Below are positions 18,400 to 28,559 of a DNA stretch of 64,000 nucleotides, piece after piece (position 1 is the first letter of the stretch; the number at the start of each line of letters is the position of its first letter). The DNA comes from JAUMWX01 sp023394215 (GTDB taxonomy: Bacteria; Bacillota; Clostridia; Tissierellales; Peptoniphilaceae): assembly GCA_050313995.1 (NCBI GenBank), contig JBNPMM010000002.1. One strand, 5' to 3'. Position numbers and translations under genes: made by a program. The notes beneath the pieces are model-generated. The model was not told where the DNA came from. It made no database searches and was given only the letters and a program-made list of their open reading frames with translations.

Positions 18400-19791
18400 T
18401 CACTTTACATTTCTTGTCTTTGTAAATAATCTTACTATAAATATTGTACCCCTGAAGGTAAGTTCTATTGCCATAGCCATCCAAATCCCCTTAAGAGAAT
18501 GGTTTTTTACCAACAAAAGAGCTAAAGGTATACGGACAAACCACATACTTACAAGGTTCATTATACCAGGGACAAGCGTGTCTCCATATCCTCTGAAAAT
18601 CCCCGATATTACTATTGATGCTGCAAACATGGGTTCAGCTAAGACCTCTATTCTAAGGATGCTCGAACCGAGTGCTATAACTTCAGGACTCGGTGATAAA
18701 AATCCTATGATATTAGGTGCAAATATAAACATAAGCAATCCCATGAAAGACATAAGAATCATGCCAAGTCCCAAGGTCAACCATGCCAGACTTTTTGCCG
18801 TTTTTTCCTGCCTTGCACCAAGACTTTGCCCTATAATTGTAGTTGAAGCGGCTCCAATCCCGTACCCCGGCATATAGGCTATACCCTCAGCAGTAATAGC
18901 AAAAGAATTGGCCGCTATAGCCACCGTACCCAAAGGTGCAACCATCCTTGTTATGCTGATCTGAGCACTTGTCATTACCAAAGTTTCAAGAGCTACCGGT
19001 ATTGAAATCTTAAAAGATTTCTTGAGTATATCCTTAAATCTCAGTATAAACTTTTCCTTCCTTAACTTCAAAGTTTCAGATTTAAAAAATAAAAAATACA
19101 ACATAAAACAAAGAGCTGTAAGTTCTGCAAAAGCCGTACCAAGTGCCGCCCCCTTTACTCCCAAATCAAGACCCGGTGCGGTAAAATCATATCCAAAAAA
19201 ATTAATCTTTCTTGTAGGATAAATTAGGAAAAAATTAAAAATTACATCTAATATACACTTCAATATATTTAACAAACTCGGTATTTTCATATTTCCGCTG
19301 CTTTGTAGAAAAGCCGCTCCCGCAAAGTTTAAGGAAAAGAATGGAAGAGCCAAAGCAAAAATCAAAAAATATGAGGAAGAATTTTTAGCAATATCCCCCT
19401 GTCCTCCAAGCCAAATAGGTAATTTGGAACTTATTGATGCTGCGAAGCCCATAAAAATCAAAGAGATCGCCAAAACAGTAAAAGTGCCATAAATCATAAT
19501 GTTTCTGGCTTCTCTGTCCTCCTTAGCCCCTATCCTATGGGCAAGTTGAACGCTGAAACCTATTGCCATAGCTCTCATAACCCCGGCAAGCAACCATGTC
19601 GACGAAGTGACAAGCCCTATAGATGCAGATGCTCCGGTATTTAGATGACCTACCATGGATGAATCTATATATTGCATGGCTATTGTGGAAAGTTGAGCTA
19701 AAATTATAGGTAAACTCAGGCTTATAATCATACTCACAGATTCCTTTATATTTAATTTTTTTCCGTCCCTTATATCCTTTAGATGTTCCAT
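18400..19791 (-). CDS. MATE-family efflux transporter
   Basis: 463 residues from ATG 19791 (AAAGGA upstream); the longer reading would need TTG at 19821. Twelve hydrophobic segments; MATE signatures SLPIILAQLSTIAMQYIDSSMVG and the second-half counterpart around PVALETLVMTSAQISITRMV. Distinct from the MATE at 16036 (only family-level similarity). Exported substrate unknown. First gene of a pair with the patatin. Confidence 0.86.
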   Translation of the reverse strand: MEHLKDIRDGKKLNIKESVSMIISLSLPIILAQLSTIAMQYIDSSMVGHLNTGASASIGLVTSSTWLLAGVMRAMAIGFSVQLAHRIGAKEDREARNIMIYGTFTVLAISLIFMGFAASISSKLPIWLGGQGDIAKNSSSYFLIFALALPFFSLNFAGAAFLQSSGNMKIPSLLNILKCILDVIFNFFLIYPTRKINFFGYDFTAPGLDLGVKGAALGTAFAELTALCFMLYFLFFKSETLKLRKEKFILRFKDILKKSFKISIPVALETLVMTSAQISITRMVAPLGTVAIAANSFAITAEGIAYMPGYGIGAASTTIIGQSLGARQEKTAKSLAWLTLGLGMILMSFMGLLMFIFAPNIIGFLSPSPEVIALGSSILRIEVLAEPMFAASIVISGIFRGYGDTLVPGIMNLVSMWFVRIPLALLLVKNHSLKGIWMAMAIELTFRGTIFIVRLFTKTRNVK

Positions 19792-19975
19792 AAAAGCCTG
19801 TCCTTTATTTTTATTTAGCAAGATTGTACCACACTTTCATATTTAAACTCAAATAAGTAGATTCTTGTTTCTCGTTTCAAAAAACTTGTGTTTGAAAACA
19901 GAAAATAACGTTTTCAATATTGAAGTCACAAAAAATTTTAGTTATAATTCAAATAGGTATTATTGGGAGAGGTTT

Positions 19976-20683
19976 ATGAATAATTTTAAATTTATTTTGT
20001 TATTACTGTTCGGGATTCTTTCCGTTTTGATATTTTTGCTGCTGAGAGTCTATAAGGGAGGCATTCCCGGAGTGATATCCAAAACCGTGGCAAGCTTGTT
20101 TTTTGTTTTAAGCGGCTTACTGGCATCACTCTTTTCACCAAATCATTTTAATATTAAATCTATGATTGTTGTAGGATTGATGTTCGGTATGTTGGGCGAT
20201 ATTTGGTTAGATTTAAAGGTCACATACGCCAAAGACCTTAAACCCTGGTTATATTCGGGTTTTATTTCCTTTATGCTTGGACACATATTCTATATTACAG
20301 CCATTGTTTTAAGCAGTAAAATGAATGCCGAACTCGTTCTTTTATCAACAATATCGGGAATAGCTTTAGGATATATTACAATTTCACTTGAAAATGCTTT
20401 CAATCTTAAATACGGCCCTTATAAGAAGATAACATTTATTTATGCTTCAATCCTCTTTTGTACTGCAAGCACTTCCCTAATGGCATGTTTAATCAGCGGA
20501 TTTGAAAATACTATGTTTTTATTCTTTTTCCTGGGCAGCATATTTTTCCTTGTATCTGATCTGATACTTTCAAACACCTATTTCGGCTTAAAGAGTAATG
20601 ATGGTCCAATTTGGATAGTATCAAATCATGTAACCTACTATATAGCCCAATATTTAATTGCTTCATCCATATTATTTTTATAA
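19976..20683 (+). CDS. YhhN family membrane protein (lysoplasmalogenase-like)
   Basis: 235 residues from ATG 19976, which has GGGAGAGG four bases upstream; an ORF reading back to 19865 has no ribosome site. About eight hydrophobic helices with the family core GLMFGMLGDIWLDLK. YhhN/TMEM86 proteins include vertebrate lysoplasmalogenase, which cleaves the vinyl ether bond of lysoplasmalogens. Many anaerobes, including clostridia, make plasmalogens, so this activity is plausible here but not proven. Confidence 0.75.
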   Translation: MNNFKFILLLLFGILSVLIFLLLRVYKGGIPGVISKTVASLFFVLSGLLASLFSPNHFNIKSMIVVGLMFGMLGDIWLDLKVTYAKDLKPWLYSGFISFMLGHIFYITAIVLSSKMNAELVLLSTISGIALGYITISLENAFNLKYGPYKKITFIYASILFCTASTSLMACLISGFENTMFLFFFLGSIFFLVSDLILSNTYFGLKSNDGPIWIVSNHVTYYIAQYLIASSILFL

Positions 20684-20688
20684 AATTT

Positions 20689-20731
20689 TATGGCAAACCC
20701 TTATGCTAAAGCAGCATATTGGCTTGCCATA
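20689..20731. terminator. Bidirectional terminator
   Basis: Stem TATGGCAA/TTGCCATA with an extended inner pairing ATGCT/AGCAT, between the convergent YhhN and aldehyde dehydrogenase genes, T-rich on both sides. Confidence 0.8.
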
Positions 20732-20736
20732 TATTT

Positions 20737-22095
20737 TTAAAATATTTTTCTGAACAACTTAAGTTTTTTATCATCAAAAGGTTTATACCTGAATGGAAAA
20801 TCAAAAATTTTAAGACTCTTCACAACTCCCTTTTTATGACTTAAAGCATCAAAGCCGTACTTTCCGTGATAATTCCCTATTCCGCTTAAGCCTACGCCTC
20901 CAAAAGGAAGATTATGATTTGTAAAATGAATCACCACATCATTTATACAGCCACCCCCGTAAGAAATGGATTTAACAATTTTTTCCTCAACTTCTTTTCT
21001 TTCTGTAAATAGGTAACAGGCAAGGGGTTTTTCAAGACTCTTGATTTTTCCTATTACCTCATCCAAATCACTATATTTGATTATAGGAAGCAAGGGGCCG
21101 AATATTTCTTCTTTCATTATTTCCTTGTCAAAATCGGAATCGGTAAACACAGTGGGACCTATCTTATTTTCAGCTTCATCCCTTTGTCCTCCTATTACCT
21201 TATCCTCTGTAAGTATAAGACTTGATAATCTGTCAAAATGATACCTGCTTATGATCTTGGGATAACTTTTACTCTTAATATCATAGTTTTTTTCAATTTC
21301 TTTTTTTAGGTCGCTGATAAAGGCTTCCTTTACCCTCTCATGCACCAAAATATAATCAACTGAAATACAAGTTTGACCCGCATTTAAAAATTTCCCCCAA
21401 GCTATCCTCTTAGCAGCCAATTTCAAATCCGCACTTTCATCTATTATACAAGGACTCTTTCCTCCTAATTCCAAAGAAAAAGGGATCAAATTGTTACTTG
21501 CAGCACTCATTACCTTTTTACCCACATTAGGGCTGCCGGTAAAAAATATATAATCGTACTTTTGATTTAAAACTTCATCATATTCTTCATCCACATCAAT
21601 GCAATATATATAATTATCCGGAAAATTCTTGTCAATAATTTCTTTGATTAAATTTGCAACATTTACGCTTGTCCTTGAACATTTAATCATTGCACAGTTT
21701 CCGGCTGCAATTGCCGCCACTAAAGGGGCTATCGTCAAATTAAAGGGATAATTCCAAGGCGACATGATTAAAACCGTTCCGTAGGGCTCGCTATAAACAC
21801 GATTAACAGAAGGGAAACTTGCAAGATTCCCCCAAACCCTTTTTGGCTTACTCCATTTTTTTACATGCTTTAAGGCTGTATTTAATTCGCCGTAAACCAT
21901 AGCTATTTCTGTCATAAAGCCTTCAGCCTCGGATTTTCCCAAATCCGAATAAAGGGCTTGTAAAATCTTATCTTCATTATCCTTAATCAGAGCCTTTAAC
22001 TTCCTTAGATTATCGATTCTGAAATCTATGCTCTTTGTCTTGTTTGTATTAAAAAATTCCTTTTGCCTGTCCAATATATTTTTTACTGAAGTCAT
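20737..22095 (-). CDS. NAD(P)-dependent aldehyde dehydrogenase (class 3-like)
   Basis: 452 residues, the length of membrane-less class 3/fatty aldehyde dehydrogenases. Active-site Glu in LELGGKSPCI and catalytic Cys in NAGQTCISVDY are present; MSPWNYPFNL and GGGCINDVVIHF are family segments. It oxidises aldehydes to acids in the cytoplasm and, unlike the two aldehyde dehydrogenases near 39 and 49 kb, belongs to the non-acylating group. Single gene with AGGAG upstream. Confidence 0.87.
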   Translation of the reverse strand: MTSVKNILDRQKEFFNTNKTKSIDFRIDNLRKLKALIKDNEDKILQALYSDLGKSEAEGFMTEIAMVYGELNTALKHVKKWSKPKRVWGNLASFPSVNRVYSEPYGTVLIMSPWNYPFNLTIAPLVAAIAAGNCAMIKCSRTSVNVANLIKEIIDKNFPDNYIYCIDVDEEYDEVLNQKYDYIFFTGSPNVGKKVMSAASNNLIPFSLELGGKSPCIIDESADLKLAAKRIAWGKFLNAGQTCISVDYILVHERVKEAFISDLKKEIEKNYDIKSKSYPKIISRYHFDRLSSLILTEDKVIGGQRDEAENKIGPTVFTDSDFDKEIMKEEIFGPLLPIIKYSDLDEVIGKIKSLEKPLACYLFTERKEVEEKIVKSISYGGGCINDVVIHFTNHNLPFGGVGLSGIGNYHGKYGFDALSHKKGVVKSLKIFDFPFRYKPFDDKKLKLFRKIF

Positions 22096-22184
22096 ATTAA
22101 CTATCTCCTGAAAGAATTGTAAAATCCTAATATTTTAGTCTCTTATTAGATTTTATAATATAAATATTATTAATTCAATCACAA

Positions 22185-23402
22185 TTAACTTTCATATACT
22201 TTTTTTACACTCTCTCTATTTGTCCAAATAATGGCCCATACGGAAAACATGGCAATGGTACCGCAAATTGTTATACACCACCTATAGTCAATAAGCTCCC
22301 CTAAAAAGCCTATAAGCAGAGAAAATATAGATGAGGAGAAAGTTATAAACATATTATTAAAGGCATTTACCCTTGCCCTTAAATTTGACGGTATATAAAC
22401 TTGGACCGCAGAGCTTCTTATTATAGCGCTGTTACTTCCTAAAAATCCGCATATTCCCCTGTTTACAAGCATAAGAGGATAAGAAATCCAAAGAAGGCAC
22501 ATATCCATAAGTTCATAAGTCTGATAAACAAAAAATATAAAATAAAATTTCTTTTTCTTTGGAATCTCAATCCTATATTGAAAAGCCCCTCCTATTGATC
22601 TTCCTATAAATTCAACAACGGAAAAAAGCGAATACATGGCGGCTGAAAATCCAGGTGTAGATCTGAAAAATGCTACCATTATAGGATAATATCCCTCCGC
22701 TACCCCATTTGTTACAGCCATATAGGAAAATATGCTCCTAAGTCCCTTTTCTTTCTTTAAATAAGTCAAGGCTTCTCTTATATCAGCCTTCCATACTTCA
22801 AATGAATAAGATTGCCTTTTATTTTCGCTTTCTGAAATTTTTATGCAATTTTCCGTAAATGAAGCAAGTATGGAAAAAGCTCCCTGTATAAGCAAAAGCA
22901 CAGCCACGCCCAAAATATCCAACAGAACTGCAGCCAAGGGCATCATTATAATCCTAAGCACGGGATAAAGTGTCGAGGATACCGAATATCCTTTCTGTTC
23001 AGCCCCCTTAGGTATAAGATCAGGAAATATACTGGTAAATGCAAGTTGATCTACCGAGTTTAATACTGCCAGTAAAAAAGATAATATCATATAAGCTATA
23101 TATGGTAATTTTGCATACATAATCCATAATCCCATAGCTATGTATATAAGACCGTTTAGCATATCCCCTATAACTAAAAACTTCTTTCTTGACAGCCTAT
23201 CCATTATAGGAGCTATTACAAAAGGAATAAAAAGATAGGGTATTGATTGTATAGCCATTACAAGAGCTGCTGCAAAAGGACTTCCTGTTTCGTCGAATAT
23301 AAAAAAAGATAAAGCAAATCCTCCTGCTATTGACCCTGCAGAACCAAATGCCGAAGCAGCTATAAGCAAGCTGAAATTTTTAGTCCATAATTTTACTTTC
23401 AT
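22185..23402 (-). CDS. MFS transporter
   Basis: 405 residues from ATG 23402 (GGAGG seven bases upstream). Twelve hydrophobic segments; motif A-like APIMDRLSRKKFLV after TM2. Similar in general form to multidrug and macrolide exporters of Firmicutes. It lies 71 bp downstream of an XRE-TPR regulator on the same strand; a regulatory link is possible but not shown. Confidence 0.82.
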   Translation of the reverse strand: MKVKLWTKNFSLLIAASAFGSAGSIAGGFALSFFIFDETGSPFAAALVMAIQSIPYLFIPFVIAPIMDRLSRKKFLVIGDMLNGLIYIAMGLWIMYAKLPYIAYMILSFLLAVLNSVDQLAFTSIFPDLIPKGAEQKGYSVSSTLYPVLRIIMMPLAAVLLDILGVAVLLLIQGAFSILASFTENCIKISESENKRQSYSFEVWKADIREALTYLKKEKGLRSIFSYMAVTNGVAEGYYPIMVAFFRSTPGFSAAMYSLFSVVEFIGRSIGGAFQYRIEIPKKKKFYFIFFVYQTYELMDMCLLWISYPLMLVNRGICGFLGSNSAIIRSSAVQVYIPSNLRARVNAFNNMFITFSSSIFSLLIGFLGELIDYRWCITICGTIAMFSVWAIIWTNRESVKKVYES

Positions 23403-23493
23403 AAAAAATCCTCCATATACCAATTGTACACGAAGGATTAAATTTAATAAATACAGGAATTTTGGGAAAATTTTACTATTTAAGCGAGCTTAA

Positions 23494-24636
23494 TTATATT
23501 AAACTTATCCTTTTAGGAAACTCTTTAGATAATTCATACAATTTCTTGTACTGTCTCTTCTCCTTATACCACTCTATTATCCATGGAAGATGAAAAACTA
23601 AATATCCGTTTGGAAGCTGATTTTTACACAAATCAAAGCATTTGAAAAGAAGTTTCTCATATTCTTCGCTTTTTATATAATCCCTATTTTCTAAGCGATA
23701 TAAAACTAAGCTGCATAGGAAATTTCCAATATCTTCTCTTATTTCACTGTCTTTACTTTTAATAGCCTTATTTATGGCGACCTTGGCCTCTTTAAATTTC
23801 CCAAGCCTCTCGCAAACTACACCCAACTTATGAAGTTCCATCTTTTTTGCCCCTTTAAGTTTTATAAAATACTTATAGGCTTCTTCATAATCTCCTATCT
23901 CTATCTTAGTAGAAGCTATATTATAATCCAAAGTCCTCAAAACATCATTACGCCCAAGGGCGAATGCTAAATTTTTAGCAACATCATATTCTCTATGCAT
24001 ATTGCCAACATCCAACTGGTTACTATAAGAATTTCCGATAATAAGTTTACTTTTAAGCATAAGATAGGCATATCCCTTTACAGACGCTAAATCATAAGCT
24101 TTTTGTAAATATACGAGAGCTGAAGAATAATCCCCTATCCTATAGCTTTCAAAGCCTGTTTCATAATAAAGATAGGCACAAGGGAAAATTTCGAGAGCTC
24201 CTGCAAAATCTCCTTTTATCATTTTATAAATGGCAAGCTGCCTATTACTCATATAATAAAGAAGACTATCTTCAAGCTCAAGCTTATCTCCAAGGGCAAA
24301 TTTTTTTAATAAACTTAAATCCAAACCTGCATCTGTAGCCCTATATTTCTCTATATCTTTATCTTTTAAAAGTTCTACCAATCTGTTTATAAAACCCGAA
24401 AGAAAATAGGCATAAGAAGACTCTGCCAAAAATTTAGCCTCTTCCTCTAAATCCTTATCAAACTTTATTCCAAGCTTGTCCATAAGCAAATAAATAATTT
24501 CATCTGACGGATAAACACTTCCACTCTCTATTTTAGAAAGATATGATATGCTGCAAATATTTTTAGCTAATTCTTTTAAACTGAGCCTTCTTTCTACCCT
24601 CTCTCTTTTTATAATCAATCCCTTATAACTTTTCAT
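23494..24636 (-). CDS. XRE regulator with TPR C-terminus (RRNPP-like)
   Basis: 380 residues. Residues ~5-60 are a helix-turn-helix (RVERRLSLKELAKN, SYLSKIESGSVYPS). Residues ~130-360 are tetratricopeptide-like repeats, for example YYETGFESYRIGDYSSALVYLQKAYDLA and YEEAYKYFIKLKGAKK. This is the architecture of Rgg/PlcR/PrgX-type peptide-sensing regulators. I see no cognate small peptide gene in the 71 bp beside it. Ribosome site GGGAAGG. Confidence 0.75.
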   Translation of the reverse strand: MKSYKGLIIKRERVERRLSLKELAKNICSISYLSKIESGSVYPSDEIIYLLMDKLGIKFDKDLEEEAKFLAESSYAYFLSGFINRLVELLKDKDIEKYRATDAGLDLSLLKKFALGDKLELEDSLLYYMSNRQLAIYKMIKGDFAGALEIFPCAYLYYETGFESYRIGDYSSALVYLQKAYDLASVKGYAYLMLKSKLIIGNSYSNQLDVGNMHREYDVAKNLAFALGRNDVLRTLDYNIASTKIEIGDYEEAYKYFIKLKGAKKMELHKLGVVCERLGKFKEAKVAINKAIKSKDSEIREDIGNFLCSLVLYRLENRDYIKSEEYEKLLFKCFDLCKNQLPNGYLVFHLPWIIEWYKEKRQYKKLYELSKEFPKRISLI

Positions 24637-24651
24637 AAAACCTTCCCAAAT

Positions 24652-25518
24652 CTATTTATCAAGCTCCTCCAAGATTTTTAAAGTATCTTTTACCTGCCAA
24701 TCTCCTGTGTTACTGAGTTTTTTTAACGGTGCTCCCATGACTACCACTATATACTCCTTATTATTTTTCCTTGCCAAAGCAGCCCAACAAAGTCCGGCTC
24801 CATAAGTAGTTCCGGACTTACCTCCAAGTATGGAAAAACCCCTTTGTTCATAATCTTTGAGTTTATCAAATACCGTACTTTTTATATATATCCCGTTTTC
24901 ATTAATATTTGTTTTAGATGATACATAATCAGACGATGTAAATATCTCCCTAAAATATTCATTTCCCAGAGCTATCTTCAAAAGCTTTGAAACATCCCTT
25001 GCACTTGTATACTGCCCATCATAATCCAATCCCTCAACTGTTGCGTAGTTGGTATTGTCCATGCCAAGTTTATTTGCCTTTTCATTCATTGCAATTATAA
25101 AATCTTCCCTGCTTCCGCTTATATTTACAGCCAAAGAATTTGCAGCTTCTGCTCCTGATGCAAGCATCGTTCCGTAAAGCAAATCTCTATAAGTAGTTTT
25201 TTCTCTGGGAGAAAATCCTGCCATAGAAGCATTTTTGCTAAGTAAATCATAATAAGTATTTTCATCAATCGGTGCCAAGTCACTAAAATTTTCTACTGAT
25301 TGAATGGATAAATATGTAGTCATAATTTTGACTAAAGAGGCCGGCATTCTCCTCTCATCTGCATTAACAGAAAGCTCTTCCTTATCTTCACTTAAATTAT
25401 ATACATAAATACTCTGAGATTTATACTTATTTTCCGTAGAAAACTTTTTTCCTAAAAAATTAAAAGCAAATAGTAAAATAAAAAGCAAAAATAAACTTTT
25501 ATAAAATGATTTTTTCAC
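24652..25518 (-). CDS. D-alanyl-D-alanine carboxypeptidase (S11, DacA-type)
   Basis: 288 residues. N-terminal membrane anchor (~8-22). Penicillin-binding motifs: S61-L-V-K64, SGAEAAN in place of the usual SxN block, and KSG (GGKSGTTYG) for KTG. It trims the terminal D-Ala of peptidoglycan pentapeptides outside the membrane. It lacks the long C-terminal domain of classic DacA. Start GTG 25518, supported by GGAGGG four bases upstream. Confidence 0.85.
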   Translation of the reverse strand: MKKSFYKSLFLLFILLFAFNFLGKKFSTENKYKSQSIYVYNLSEDKEELSVNADERRMPASLVKIMTTYLSIQSVENFSDLAPIDENTYYDLLSKNASMAGFSPREKTTYRDLLYGTMLASGAEAANSLAVNISGSREDFIIAMNEKANKLGMDNTNYATVEGLDYDGQYTSARDVSKLLKIALGNEYFREIFTSSDYVSSKTNINENGIYIKSTVFDKLKDYEQRGFSILGGKSGTTYGAGLCWAALARKNNKEYIVVVMGAPLKKLSNTGDWQVKDTLKILEELDK

Positions 25519-25591
25519 TATACCCTCCTAAACACAATTTTCCTTAATTTTATAAAAGAAATAATATTTAGGCATGGTACTAATATGCAAA

Positions 25592-26209
25592 TCACATAAT
25601 ATTATCCTTAACGTAACCTAAAAGCGTTGCTTCATGAATCATTTCCTGATAATTATTTACATTCAATTTATCATATATGGTACTTAAGTGGTTGGCAAGT
25701 GTCCTCAGCGATATATTTAAATAGTCACAAACCTGATTTCTGCTTATACCCCTTGCATACAGATTGATAATATCCTTTTCTCTCTCAGTCAAATCCATAT
25801 ACTTATCTTCTTTAATTTTGAATATTCTGTCTCCTTCAAGTATACTTTCAAGATTTTTTATAAGTATATTTATACTGAGGTCCTTATTTAAAAATCCCGC
25901 TGCTCCCAAATCTTTTGCTTCTTTCTCAAGTCCGTAATAATCATAGCCTGTTAAAATAACTACCTTCTCATCCTTATTTTGCTCAAGTATAAGACCGGCA
26001 AGAGAAAGTCCGTCTATATCCAAAATTTTCTTTATATTTATATCCAATAATATGATGTCAAAAGATTCTCTCTCTATCAAATTTAAAACTGACCTCCTGT
26101 CGGTAGGATAATCTATACTTTGAACTTCGCTAACAACTTCAAAATCCAAAAGGCTGTTTTTTAAGCCCTGAGATAATAGTTTATGATCTTCTACCAATAG
26201 AATTTTCAA
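25592..26209 (-). CDS. NarL/FixJ-type response regulator
   Basis: 205 residues. Receiver domain with acidic pair VEDH, phospho-Asp in IILLDINI and Lys in FLNKDLS; LuxR-type helix-turn-helix at the C-terminus (LTEREKDIINLYARGISRNQ, then LRTLANHLSTIYDKL). Start is TTG at 26209 with GGGAG five bases upstream, inside the end of the kinase gene. It is the partner of the adjacent kinase. Regulon unknown. Confidence 0.87.
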   Translation of the reverse strand: MKILLVEDHKLLSQGLKNSLLDFEVVSEVQSIDYPTDRRSVLNLIERESFDIILLDINIKKILDIDGLSLAGLILEQNKDEKVVILTGYDYYGLEKEAKDLGAAGFLNKDLSINILIKNLESILEGDRIFKIKEDKYMDLTEREKDIINLYARGISRNQVCDYLNISLRTLANHLSTIYDKLNVNNYQEMIHEATLLGYVKDNIM

Positions 26210-27677
26210 AAATCTCCCTCCCTTTAAGCGGTATGTTTATATAGAATTTTACACCCTCTTCATTTTTTATATTCATTTTACCTCCAAGCAAACTTATATG
26301 CCTGTCAATCTGCTTTAAACCCGAAAATCTTCCGCTTCCGTAAAAACTTTCCTTATCAAAATTTCCAACATCATTACTCACAAATATCCTTAAGCTTCTT
26401 CCCCTTATATCTATCCTAAGTTCCGCAAAATTTGAATCCGTATGCTTATAAATATTATTAACAAGTTCCTTTACTATCTTAATAAGCAAATTATCATAGG
26501 GGCTTTCCAAATATATTTCCTTAAGACAAAAAATATCAAAATTAATATCCTTATTCCTGTAACGATATTCTATCTGATTTATGACAAACAATATATTTTC
26601 ATATAAGGAAAGGGAATTGTTAATATTTGGTAATAAACCGTCTATTTTTTCCCTTATATTTGAGATAAGTAAGGATAATTTTTCAGAAACGTCCTCCTGC
26701 AAAATCCTTTTTTCATCTATTTCTCTCTTCAAAAATATTATATCCTGCAAAATATCATCATGAAAATAGTCAGCTATTTCCTTATTATACAAGTTCTCAT
26801 CACCGAGCCTGTTTACAAAGTCCCTATAATCCGTATAGGCTCCCCTAAAACTCAAGTTTCTTATAAACTCAAAAATATTTATTACAAATATTACTCCTAA
26901 AGCAATGCTAAAAAGATTAAATACATATCCCCCCATAAGTATAAAAATTTCAAAGATTATAAGGGTAAAAGCCCTACTTTTAATCCCTATATAGTTGACA
27001 ATAAAAATATTTTGCAACAAATTTTGAATACTTAAAAATATAATTAAAAATCTGAATATATTTGCCGCAATGTTTTCTCTTAAAACAAAAAAATAATAAA
27101 ATAAAACAAAAACACAAATTGCCCAAGATAAAATCAAAAATATAAATATATTTTTCTTATACTCCATAAAGCCAACTATCCTCTTTCTGTTTCTAAGATA
27201 ATAAACTATTGGAACTATTATAAAAATCATAATATTTATAAATATATAAAGGCCATTAATAATATTCATTGTTAAAACAAAAAGACTTAAAATCAAATAG
27301 AAAGATAAAAATATCCAAATTCCTACTTTATTTTTAAGATAAACTTTCCGATCCAAAATATTTAACCAATTCAAAAGCAAAAAAAGAACACTTGCTATAA
27401 GTAACAAAAGCTGTATCGTTGCGGTCAAATCCATGTATTCAAATTCTATAATCCACAAAACCAGGGTTAAAGCTGTAGAAATAACAAGGCTATATAAAAT
27501 TTCATTTTTAAGTCTGCTTGTGGAAAGGTTCATCAGTTCAACAAAAAATATATTTACAAATGTCAAAACTAAGAATATAGGAGGATTTTTACTCACTCCT
27601 AAAAATCTCCAAATGGATAAAATCATAATAATGATATATATAGTTCCCATTATTAATTTGTTAGTTTTTTCCTTCAT
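26181..27677 (-). CDS. Membrane sensor histidine kinase (HisKA_3)
   Basis: 498 residues. About nine to ten hydrophobic helices fill residues 5-270, with no large extracellular domain, so it probably senses a membrane-borne signal. The H box is YFHDDILQDIIFLKREI and the ATPase N box is IVKELVNNIYKH, both of the NarX/DesK group. It phosphorylates the response regulator whose gene it overlaps by 29 bp. Ribosome site AGGAAGGG. Confidence 0.83.
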   Translation of the reverse strand: MKEKTNKLIMGTIYIIIMILSIWRFLGVSKNPPIFLVLTFVNIFFVELMNLSTSRLKNEILYSLVISTALTLVLWIIEFEYMDLTATIQLLLLIASVLFLLLNWLNILDRKVYLKNKVGIWIFLSFYLILSLFVLTMNIINGLYIFINIMIFIIVPIVYYLRNRKRIVGFMEYKKNIFIFLILSWAICVFVLFYYFFVLRENIAANIFRFLIIFLSIQNLLQNIFIVNYIGIKSRAFTLIIFEIFILMGGYVFNLFSIALGVIFVINIFEFIRNLSFRGAYTDYRDFVNRLGDENLYNKEIADYFHDDILQDIIFLKREIDEKRILQEDVSEKLSLLISNIREKIDGLLPNINNSLSLYENILFVINQIEYRYRNKDINFDIFCLKEIYLESPYDNLLIKIVKELVNNIYKHTDSNFAELRIDIRGRSLRIFVSNDVGNFDKESFYGSGRFSGLKQIDRHISLLGGKMNIKNEEGVKFYINIPLKGREIFENSIGRRS

Positions 27678-27698
27678 AGACCCTTCCTAATTTTACTT

Positions 27699-28493
27699 CT
27701 ATTTGCCGTACATTTTATAAATTATATACTGTTTAAGTCTTAACGGTAAAATGCCTGAAATCCTCAAAACAAAATTATAAAAAGCCCCGACAGAAGATAT
27801 CTGCTTAGCCTTCCTGTTTTCCGCCAATTTAAGAATTTTATCGGCTATAAGTTCCGGTTTCATACCGTTTATCTCATCTTTTTCCATTTTACCGACTGAT
27901 TTTTTTGCCCTATTACTGTAAAAATCCGGCTCAAAGTTATTTTTAACTCTTGCTTTTGTAAAATTTGTCGCCACATCTCCCGGAAGCAAAACAAAAGCTC
28001 TCGCTCCTGACGGTCTTATTTCATTATCCACCGCCATTGCCATATTGACTATAGCCGCCTTGCTTGCAGAATATAGGGCCTGAAATGGTATAGGTGCCAC
28101 GGCTGCTATAGAAGACAGATAAATTATCCTCCCCTTACTTGCTCTTATATGCTCAAGAACTGCTTTTGTAAAATATGCCGCCCCTTTAAAATTCACATCT
28201 ATCTGACTTTCTATATGGTTATAAGAGTTTCCCTCCAAAGAACCGGATATACCGAAACCCGCATTTGAAACAACTACATCTATCCTCCCGCATTCCTCTG
28301 AAATCCTCTTTATAGCCGACTCAACCATATCACTTTTACTTACATCACAATCTATATGCCTGACTATATCGGTATTTACTCCGCTCTTACTCAAATCGTA
28401 TACTATATAACCTTTCTTATTAAATTTTTTTGCAGCTTCAAGTCCTATGCCTTTTGAAGCTCCGGTTATAACAACCACCTTAATATTTTCCAT
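27699..28493 (-). CDS. Short-chain dehydrogenase/reductase
   Basis: 264 residues, classical SDR. NAD(P)-binding TGASKGIG near residue 11, structural SNAGFG, catalytic Ser in YLSSIA and Tyr-Lys in YSASKA. The C-terminal ~70 residues are longer than in the simplest SDRs and end in a basic-hydrophobic stretch that could touch the membrane. Substrate unknown. Same strand as the two-component system, 21 bp upstream of the kinase, so probably in one transcript. Confidence 0.87.
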   Translation of the reverse strand: MENIKVVVITGASKGIGLEAAKKFNKKGYIVYDLSKSGVNTDIVRHIDCDVSKSDMVESAIKRISEECGRIDVVVSNAGFGISGSLEGNSYNHIESQIDVNFKGAAYFTKAVLEHIRASKGRIIYLSSIAAVAPIPFQALYSASKAAIVNMAMAVDNEIRPSGARAFVLLPGDVATNFTKARVKNNFEPDFYSNRAKKSVGKMEKDEINGMKPELIADKILKLAENRKAKQISSVGAFYNFVLRISGILPLRLKQYIIYKMYGK

Positions 28494-28559
28494 AAGCCCT
28501 CATATTGTCTATTTTTTATTATTATAGCAATAAAAGAAAGGGTTTTAAATAAAACCCTC

